Source of the DNA: Anthoceros angustus
Lineage: Eukaryota; Streptophyta; Anthocerotopsida; Anthocerotales; Anthocerotaceae
NCBI GenBank assembly: GCA_010909165.1
Contig: VJWM01000304.1
Span: 42,273 to 106,272, forward strand
Length of the DNA stretch: 64,000 nucleotides
Direction of reading: 5' to 3'
The notes beneath the pieces were generated by a model that made no database searches, was not told the DNA's origin, and was given only the letters and a program-made list of their open reading frames with translations. Numbering within the stretch: position 1 is the stretch's first letter; each line of letters starts with the position of its first letter. A program made the position numbers and the translations under genes. This document shows positions 57,060 through 64,000 of this stretch, piece after piece.

Positions 57060-58300
57060 TGAAGCATCTTTGACTAATGCGCTAGTGGAGATGGCGATCC
57101 TGCTGAGCCAAGTAGAGTGGAAAGGATGCCGGGAAGATAAGGCCCGCTTCAAGCCGTGGAAGAGCCGTCCATAAGTTGTGAGCAGTGGAGGAAGGAACTT
57201 GGAGAGAGGCACCACCATAGAGGACCAGCTCAAAAGATCATGAGGAGACTTGATGCCATGGATCGAGATTAAAGCGGTGGCTCGTTGAAGAAGAGCGGAA
57301 GAAGTGGAGCTGAGCACGAGGCGATCAGCCAAAAGTCTAAGAAGTTGAGGTGAGCATCAGCCCCAAAGACTTACAAAGGCGGCGTGATGAGAAAATCAGT
57401 TCTTGGTTTTCTCTTTGGGCGTACCTCGAATCATGCAGTGCCGCAGATGAGTACACAGCAGTCGAATTTCTTAGAGGATTATGCTCTTACTTGGTGGAGG
57501 ACTTACGTTGAGAGCGTAAGGCAAGGCAATCGAGCCACAATCTTCACATGGGAGACTTCAAGCAAGCGCAACTCCAACCGCTAATGCAACGAGTTTGGCG
57601 CGAAGGATGCTCGACAATGTCAAGCATCTGGAACTTTGCGGGAGTATGTGAGTGAGTTTAGCTCTATTGTCTTGCAATGTCCATAGATGCATGAGCGGGA
57701 CAAACTCCACAAGTTTATCAACGGCCTTAAGAGATGGGCTCAAAATAGGATAGCTTTGACTAATCCTCAAACACGCAAGAGGCCATGGCGAGCAGATGCC
57801 ATACGGATATGTTTATTCAAGAGGCACCGTATCAAGAGGAAGATATCCTAGGTCTCGGGGTAGATCTAGAGGGAGGACGAGCTACCACCACTGAATAGTG
57901 GAACCAATGAGACTCGCGAGGCCGAGCTAGAGGAGATAACGGTTGTGGAAGGCGGCGAGGTGCCTAGCTCGGTGTGCTACGATTCGGAGACAGGACACTT
58001 TGCTAGGGTGTCCACATGTTGGAACTCCCAACTTGAATTTGGTTGCCGCCAATCCACTGTTCCAGAGCCGGGATCAAGAACTTACGAGGAGCCCGGTGGC
58101 AGGGGCCACATGTTGTGAAGACATGTGGTGAGTCATCTAGTGTCAAGGATGACACTATAATGAGGAAAGGTGGAGACCTCATGTATATATGTGGGAAGAT
58201 GAATGGCTTAGATGTAGAGTTGTTGTTGGATTACACCACCCACAATTTTATAACTCCTAGTAAGGCAAGAGAGCTTGGTCTTGAATGGTGAAACTTCCGC
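57060..58300 (+). pseudogene. Ty3/gypsy gag and protease relic
   Basis: Gag traces include FLEDYALTWWRTYVESVRQG (57465-57530), and the basic RGRYPRSRGRSRGRTS lies near 57850. The protease reads MYICGKMNGLDVELLLDYTT with HNFITPSKARELGLEW (58181-58290). The family's DTGATHNF loop appears as DYTTHNF, so the catalytic DTG triad is lost by substitution or a small deletion. Frames change often. Confidence 0.8.
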
Positions 58301-58820
58301 CATATGGAATCAAGCAAGCTAAAGGGACTCACAATTTAATTGCATGGAGTAAGGCAAGTTGAAGCTGGCAAGGAAATGTGAGTTTCACGATCGTCGAGAT
58401 GGATGACCATGATATCATCTTAGGCACAGAGTGGATGAGATCCAATGAAGTGTATATGGATGTTAAGTCTCGCACTATTGAGATATCCAAGAAGCACAAG
58501 GTGAGTTGTGCTAGTGTTAGCCGAGCTTGAGACTCCATCGGTCTGGTGATTTCAAAAGAGAGCTTAAGAAGGATCTCGGGAAAAGAAGGAGCTATACTTA
58601 GTTGTACTCCAAGGACTAGAGGATGGTCTAGAAGAAGATTCCACAGGTGAAAGACATCCCAAAAGAAGTACAATCTTGGATGAGTTCAAGGATTTGATGC
58701 GGATGAGTTGCCACCATTTAGTCTCGGTAGTAGATCATGAGATTGAATTGAAGCCGAGTCGCCTCCTTCAGAGCACCGTATAGATTGTCATTGGATGAGT
58801 TGCAAGAGCTCAGCGACAAC
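58301..58820 (+). pseudogene. Gypsy protease-RT linker, decayed
   Basis: Plus-strand readings such as MDDHDIILGTEWM-like sequence (58400-58440) fit the end of the protease/linker part of the element. Coding is poorly preserved. Confidence 0.5.
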
Positions 58821-59245
58821 TATCCAACCTGTTGGCAAAGGGATATGTCAGAGTTTCTAAGTCTCCTTTTGGTGCGCCTGTATTGTTCACGCGCAAAAAG
58901 AATGGAGGACTCAGATTGTGTGTGGATTACAGAGCTTTGAATCAGATTACAATCAAGAATGCATATCCTTTGTCGAGAATGGATGATATGTTTGACAGGT
59001 TGAAGGGTGCCAAGTATTTCACCATGCTGGATCTGATGGCAGGGTACTATCAGATCAGGATTGCTTAGGGGCATGAGTACAAAACAGCATGTAGAACAAG
59101 GTATGGATCTTTTGAGTTTCTTGTCATGCCATTTGGACTTACTAATGCACCTGCCACATTTCAGACTCTTATGAATACCATATTCATAGATCTGGTAGAC
59201 AAGTGTGTTGTAATCGATCTGGATGATATTTTGATCTATAGTCAT
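58821..59245 (+). pseudogene. Ty3/gypsy reverse transcriptase, N-terminal half
   Basis: The strand reads [60 protein letters not shown], one stop (59066-59068), then [20 protein letters not shown] and [14 protein letters not shown]. The catalytic YxDD appears as DLDD, an unusual first residue. The frame stops at the TIR of the 2690 bp element and resumes at 61940 with TLEEHVEHLRKVL, as expected of an uninterrupted gypsy RT. Confidence 0.93.
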
Positions 59246-60219
59246 AACACGATAATTTTGCAAGGGGGGGAATATACCCGATGGGGGTTTACTGGCTTTT
59301 ATCCTTCGAAGAGGGTTTCTGATGGGTCTAAAACTAGCATGTCATGGCATGCTCTGAAAATTTATCACAAAATCATGGTGTCACACCATTGGTTGCATTG
59401 TTTTTATGAGCGGTAAAGGCATGTGAAGGGTTTAGGCTTTCCACAACACATCGATTTCCTACATAATTGAACCTATGTAGTTGACCATTCTTGCCGGTGT
59501 TACGCACATAAATACTGCCCTTCAACTAGGGCACTATATGTAAAAACACCAAAAGAAGACCCGAGTAGTCGTTTGTATACTACACTTTGGGCATATACAG
59601 TGTGCGGGGAAAGGGCGCCGGCGCCCTTTCCCTCCCGGAGTTTGGGGTTTAGGTCAAAGTTCCTGAGTCGTCGTTCTCACTTCCCACGGACAATGTCCTT
59701 GGCGTATGTGATAGAGTATCTGACGCCAGTTCAGTTGATATGCAAATGGAACCCTCTTTGAAGCACCTTCATTCGATTTTCTGACCGCCCACATGGTTGT
59801 CACCGCAATGAATGCAAGCCCTTGTCACAAGGTCATGTTTCCATTTGCATTCCACTACATCGATCCAGGGTGGGGCGTGAAGTCCTTCAAAGCAAATGAC
59901 CGCCCTCAGAACACAAAGGCCTTGTACTTCATGCACACTATTTCAATACCATACAAGTTAACCAAATCGGGGCTGTTGCTTTAAAATATTTTTAAAATAT
60001 ATAGAGTAAGTGGGATTAGTTCCCCTCAAAACCAGGCCCAAACCTCAAAGTAATGTTATGTTCCACATTTTTTTGGTGTACCCATGCCTATATTCTTGAG
60101 AAGTTGCACATTGTCTGATGCATTAATGAAAGTAAGTTCATAGGTTTTTCGAAAATGGGTGCAATCGTGGCATGAGAGAAGAATTTCAAAATCGCATCCA
60201 TAAAGAGGATCTTTGGCTG

Positions 60220-60405
60220 GCGGCGCCCTTCCATGCATGCCCTCCCATGGGCGCGGCCCGGCATCCTCCCATGCCTGCGCCCTCCCATGGGCGGCCGGCG
60301 CCTCCCCATGCGCCCTCCCATGGGCGCCGGCCGGCGGCGCCCTCCCCATCCACGCCCATGGGCCGGCGCCCTCCCCATGCACGCCCTCCCCATGGGCTGC
60401 CTTTG
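60220..60405. repeat. GC-rich imperfect repeat (CCCTCCCATGGGCG-like) inside the 2690 bp element
   Basis: Units such as CCCTCCCATGGGCGC and GCGCCCTCCCCATGC recur with GGCCGGCGCC palindromes. The open frames on both strands here are artefacts. Similar GGCGCC islands occur in the 9155 bp element. Confidence 0.85.
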
Positions 60406-60884
60406 ATAAAATAAATAATTAGCGGTTCAAATGATTTGTGGCTTGGGGTGGTTACTTAAGCGGTTGGATAGGAAATTCAGTAAGTAGTAGGTCGTGAGGT
60501 CAATTCCTCTACTCCACATGCACACCAACTTCGCCCCTTTTCAAGGGCATCCTTTAAATTAAAGGATTCTGTCCTTAAGGACGCATTCACGAGTCCTTAT
60601 TTTGGCCAGTATAGTTAAGAATTTGTAGTTTTAAACCCAAAATCATAGCAAATATCTTTCAATCGTTGATCGCGAGTTTGAAATTACTCGTAATATTATA
60701 TTAATGGTCTCAAATTATAAAAGAATCAAATGGTGAAGAGAGCTACGGCTCACTCAAGTTTCTTCCATTTTATGGAGCTCATTGAAGGCCGACCATTGTA
60801 TTGCAGGTCATAGCTCACAGGCATGTGCTTGATCCTGGACACCATCTTTGCGATCGACCAAGGCTGTACATTGTGATTTGACAT

Positions 60885-61190
60885 GTGAAAGATGTCATAT
60901 TTTGCTCATTCAATTTGAAACATACATTCAAATGGTTGAGGGAATGTGTTACTTGTTTGATAAAGGCAATGATTCAAACCGTGAAAGCCAAAACGGGGCG
61001 TGAGCGTCCTCGTAAACCAAAAAGCGGCTACGACCACGGTGCCACGCTTACGCAAGTGCTTGATGAGGCGGAGTTGGGGAGAACAGCGCCAAGTCCATGG
61101 GCAAGAACAATGGTTTTGATGACCCCAAGTGGGCGCATGTGGAACTTAGAAGTGGTCATACATTCGTTGGCTCAAGGGTATGAGTTCTGA
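60885..61190 (+). CDS. ORF in the 2690 bp element, unrecognised
   Basis: An open frame of 101 residues includes KAKTGRERPRKPKSGYDHGA and TPSGRMWNLEVVIHSLAQGY. The lysine/arginine-rich part could bind nucleic acid. No family is recognised, and it may be a leftover exon of a larger parent element. Confidence 0.3.
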   Translation: MKDVIFCSFNLKHTFKWLRECVTCLIKAMIQTVKAKTGRERPRKPKSGYDHGATLTQVLDEAELGRTAPSPWARTMVLMTPSGRMWNLEVVIHSLAQGYEF

Positions 61191-61935
61191 TTGGTCCCCA
61201 TGAGGACCATTCCGGCGTAACCGCTTGCATGTGCTCGTTTTAAAGTTTACCGTTTTGTCGATCGTTGTGGGCCCGCCATGTCGGCGTTCACACACAACTT
61301 TTGTTTCTTTCCAAAGTATAACCATGTTTAGTTTTGATATGAATTTATTGAATGGTGTCCATGAACACATCACGGAGGCGCTGGCGGCGGCGCCTAGATA
61401 GGCTCTCTATCATGTCAATGGAAAGAATGCACTTTCGATTGTGGATGGAATAAAGAGGCTAATGTCATTTTGAAGACCTAGGGTTTAAATCCTCTTTTAA
61501 GGAATGTCAATTTCACGAAGGGATCTTCCATAATTATGGTGTTGGTGGAGCAGAATGTAATTTAGCAATGGTGTTGGATTCGAGATCCTCGAGCCGGATG
61601 AGTCACAACGTAGCCCGTCATATTCCTCCATTCTAAAGTAGACTCAAAACATTGGATTGGTGAAAGATCCATTTTTTTTTGTATAGATAGTCCACGGTAG
61701 TTCCCCACAAAATAGTACAAGGCTTGAGTGTTGTGATAGACACATTAGGCGCCGGTATACGATGGGTCATTGTAGTGGAGGCAAGCTGGTAAACATTTGA
61801 TGTGTAAGTGTATGTACCCCGGAATGGGGTGATGTTTTGGCGTAAAAGGCTATTTTGATGGCGGTGTTTGGTCAAGAGGTCCGACCCCAAAAGAAGAGGG
61901 TTTGTATATTCCCCCCCTTGCAAAATTATCGTGTT

Positions 61936-62840
61936 TCATACCTTGGAGGAACATGTTGAACACTTGAGGAAGGTGCTAAAGAGACTAAGAGAGAATTCTT
62001 TGTTCTTGGCAATCAAGAAGTGTGATTTCGTCAGAAGGATTCCATTCTTAGGTTTTATTGTCTCGCGAGGGCATCGGGATGGATCTGATAAAGTTAAAGC
62101 CATTCAAGATTGGCAGCCTCGGAACATTCATGAGGTGAGCTTTATGGGTTTGGCTTCGTATGAGGTTTGTACATATGTTTGCTAAGATAGCATAAGCGAC
62201 CTCTTGAAGACATCAAAAGCTTGGAAGTGGGATCTTTGATTGTCAAGCACCTTTGAATACTTGAAAGAGAAGTTGAGTACTACTCGGTGTTGGGAATGTA
62301 TGACCCCAAGAAAGATGTAGAAGTGTATTGTGATGCCTCGGACATGGCTATAGGTGGAGTTTTGATGTAGGACCAAAAGCCGTTAGCTTTTGAGTCAAGG
62401 AAGTTGCATCCTTATGAGATGAAGTATCCCACCTATGAGAAGGAAATGGCATCCACCGTCTAAAGGCTTGGAGACTATCTCTTGGGTAGGTCTTTTGTCT
62501 TGTATGATAATATCGATTACATACTTCTCCAACCAATTGAAGTTGAATGCGAGACAAGCTAGATGGCAGGATTTCCTAGCTATGTATGATGTGACTCTAA
62601 AATATAAACCTGGAAAGGAGAATAAGGTTGCGATCGTTGAGTCGCAAGTCAAGGGTGAAGGCAATGGCAAGTGTGATTGAGCTGTGGATACTCACAAAGA
62701 GATTAAGGAAGCTTATCTCAAGATCACGAGTGGGACGGATGAATGGGGTGAGAGAGGAAGCAAGTTCAAACTCGAGATGGTTTGTTGATATACAAAGCAA
62801 GAGAGTTGTGATTCCTAACTCTGAGGCTTGAAGAAGAAGT
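61936..62840 (+). pseudogene. Ty3/gypsy RT end and RNase H
   Basis: After the insertion the gypsy frame continues: TLEEHVEHLRKVLKRLRENS, LFLAIKKCDFVRRIPFLGFI and VSRGHRDGSDKVKAIQDW (61936-62115). It is followed by frame-shifted connection/RNase H sequence with QLKLNARQARWQDFLAMYDV and TLKYKPGKENKVA (62530-62640). Typical family order; several breaks. Confidence 0.9.
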
Positions 62841-63435
62841 TACTTCGAATGTCATGATGTGCCAAGTCTGGTCAGTGGAGGTGATTCAACTTATGAGAAG
62901 TTGAAGAAGCTGTTTTACTGGCGAGGAATGTATCAAGATACATTAGACTATGTCAAGGCATGTGCTGTTTGTCAGCAGGATAAGGTAGAACAGGCTAAAC
63001 CAAGAGGTTTGTTACAGCCCCTACCTATTCCAAGAGGGCCATGGAAAAGTATTTCTATGGACTTCGTCGCCTTTGCCTCCCAATAATGGTTATACAACTA
63101 TCATGACAGTGGTGGATAGGTTCACCAGGCAAGCGCACTTCATCCCCACCAAGAAGTGAGTGACAACTTGTTCAAGAAGTATGTGTACAAGTATCATGGC
63201 TTGCCCGTGCAGATTGTGAGTGATAGAGATCTAAGATTCACAGGAGAATTCTGGCAACACTTGATGAGAAGTTTGAATGTGCAGTTATGCATGAGTCTTG
63301 CATACCATCCAGTTACTGATGGTTGAGCGAGTCAACCGAATCCAAGAAGAATACTTGAGGCACTATGTGCAGATTGATCAGAGAGATTCGGCTGATCATC
63401 TTGATGATGCAGAGTTTTGTTACAATAAACGTACA
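62841..63435 (+). pseudogene. Ty3/gypsy integrase relic
   Basis: The zinc-binding part reads YEKLKKLFYWRGMYQDTLDY and VKACAVCQQDKVEQAKPRGL. The core contains VVDRFTRQAHFIPTKK (63110-63155), then frame-shifted IVSDRDLRFTGEFWQHLM and SLAYHPVTDG with VNRIQEEYLRHYVQ (63215-63380), marking the D and DRD...E regions of the catalytic core. It stops near 63435, where inverted gag sequence begins. Confidence 0.88.
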
Positions 63436-63660
63436 TCTTGCAAACGTGGAACCCGACTGGTCATGTCGGTGTCATCAACCACTCCCTGCATCCGATCCCC
63501 CATCTTATGTCCCACCTTACATACCGCAAAGGGCACATAACCCATTTGCTTCCGAGGTTCATTCGCTTGAGTAGTGACCGTTCCCGCACTATAACATCCT
63601 CGTGGAATCGCCATCGGCCTTTGTGATGAATCTCGCCCCACGGGTTCTCGCGATGTTCGC
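63436..63660 (-). pseudogene. Gypsy Gag zinc-knuckle fragment (inverted)
   Basis: The minus strand reads SQRPMAIPRGCY, then KQMGYVPFAVCK and GHKMGD. This matches the Gag at 46170-45990 (SQRPMAIPQGCC; KQVGYVPFCQVCKELGHKVG) from a different element family and strand than the adjacent integrase. A translocated fragment, joined on its right to rDNA. Confidence 0.75.
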
Positions 63661-63669
63661 TTCCTTCAA

Positions 63670-64000
63670 GGTAACCAAGAATTTCACCTCTGACAATGAA
63701 ATACGAATGCCCCCAACTGTCCCTATTAATCATTACTCCAATCCTGAAGACCAACACAATAGGACCAGAGTCCTATCCTGTTATTCCATGCTAATGTATT
63801 CAGAGCATAAGGCATGCTTTGAGCACTCTAATTTTTCAGTAACATCGTCGACTCCCAGGCAATTAAGACCAGGAGCGCCCCCAGAAGGATGAGGTCACCA
63901 GTACACACCCAAAGAGGCGGACCAGCCACCCCACCCCAAGATCCAACTACGAGCTTTTTAACTGCAACAACTTAAATATACGCTATTGAGCTGGAATTAC
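63670..64000 (-). rRNA. 18S rRNA gene fragment (decayed, partial)
   Basis: The plus strand carries the complement of the central 18S rRNA: AAGAATTTCACCTCTGACAA, CTGTCCCTATTAATCATTAC, CAACACAATAGGACCAGAGT, GCATGCTTTGAGCACTCTAA, CCAACTACGAGCTTTTTAAC and GCAACAACTTAAATATACGC. The last word has the green-plant/protist form AACTTAAATATACGC. Decay shows as changes such as CCGATCCCGAAG to CCAATCCTGAAG and a lost G in TTGGAGCTGG. It is a displaced pseudogene fragment rather than a working array, unless the window edge truncates more. Confidence 0.85.

Larger units (their letters stand above)
59246..61935. mobile_element. 2690 bp TIR DNA transposon, same family type as the 9155 bp element
   Basis: It has perfect 32 bp TIRs (AACACGATAATTTTGCAAGG... 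ending GGAATATAC at both ends) and a 4 bp duplication TCAT (59242-59245 and 61936-61939). Excision restores the gypsy RT reading YSH-TLEEHVEHL. The TIRs share AACAYG.TAAT.TTG.AAGGGGG...AATATAC with the 9155 bp element. No transposase was recognised inside, so it is probably a non-autonomous relative. Perfect TIRs suggest it is the younger of the two. Confidence 0.9.

Noticed and set aside
57036-57332. Minus-strand ORF over the gypsy leader
   Set aside because: Antisense shadow over the primer site and gag start, with no domain and opposite to the element's direction.
60056-60422. Gly/Pro/Arg-rich open frames in the GC island
   Set aside because: Produced by the CCCTCCCATGGGCG-like repeat; they contain no domain and overlap on both strands.

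Overview
The window reads as nuclear DNA of a land plant, most likely a seed-free one such as a fern (inference). The clues are plant-type Ty1/copia and Ty3/gypsy relics, CACTA-type DNA, a PLS-type pentatricopeptide (PPR) fragment of the kind that is very abundant in ferns and lycophytes, a plant-like TM9SF gene with GT-AG introns, and a decayed piece of green-plant 18S rDNA at the right edge. Almost everything else is nested, broken transposable-element sequence. The one clearly intact gene is the seven-exon TM9SF/EMP70 endomembrane protein gene at 52369-55879 (+).

Left part (1-15.5 kb). A DDE-type transposon-derived gene runs on the minus strand (start near 10463, last part near 234). It is split by a 7.06 kb CACTA-like element (1308-8369; CACTC...TAGTG ends, CAA target duplication). 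That element carries subterminal repeat arrays, a Transposase_24-like fragment and a captured PPR fragment. From 11.46 to 14.6 kb lie LTR-like blocks.

Centre (14.6-30.3 kb). A minus-strand coiled-coil ORF of a retroelement-associated family is cut by a 9155 bp TIR element (15577-24731; 32 bp TIRs, TAGG duplication). This element has a DUF7869-type transposase relic on the minus strand and, divergently, a plus-strand region with a ParB-like segment followed by a DNA-methyltransferase-like segment. A second, 2690 bp element with the same TIR design (59246-61935; TCAT duplication) sits inside a gypsy reverse transcriptase. To the right of the large element come a 0.94 kb tandem duplication, a gypsy integrase tail and a second copy of the coiled-coil family.

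30-52 kb. Three copia relics lie on the minus strand (30.3-33.0, 36.0-37.2 and 37.2-40.3 kb). A third, inverted copy of the coiled-coil family is at 34.1-35.9 kb. Next is a repeat-rich stretch (40.3-44.6 kb), then a minus-strand gypsy gag-protease region (44.65-48.0 kb) with a tRNA-Asp-type primer site and a tandem pair of LTRs (48.25-51.15 kb). A small retroviral-type protease fragment lies about 220 bp upstream of the TM9SF gene.

56.6-64 kb. A plus-strand gypsy element (LTR, Met-type primer site, gag, protease, RT, RNase H, integrase) is broken by the 2690 bp element. It ends against an inverted gag zinc-knuckle fragment that is joined directly to 18S rDNA.

Most TE reading frames are broken by short indels. 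Where tandem copies can be compared, these indels lie mostly at CAG/CTG-type sites. This may be decay of methylated DNA or a base-calling artefact, so exact ends of the broken genes are approximate.
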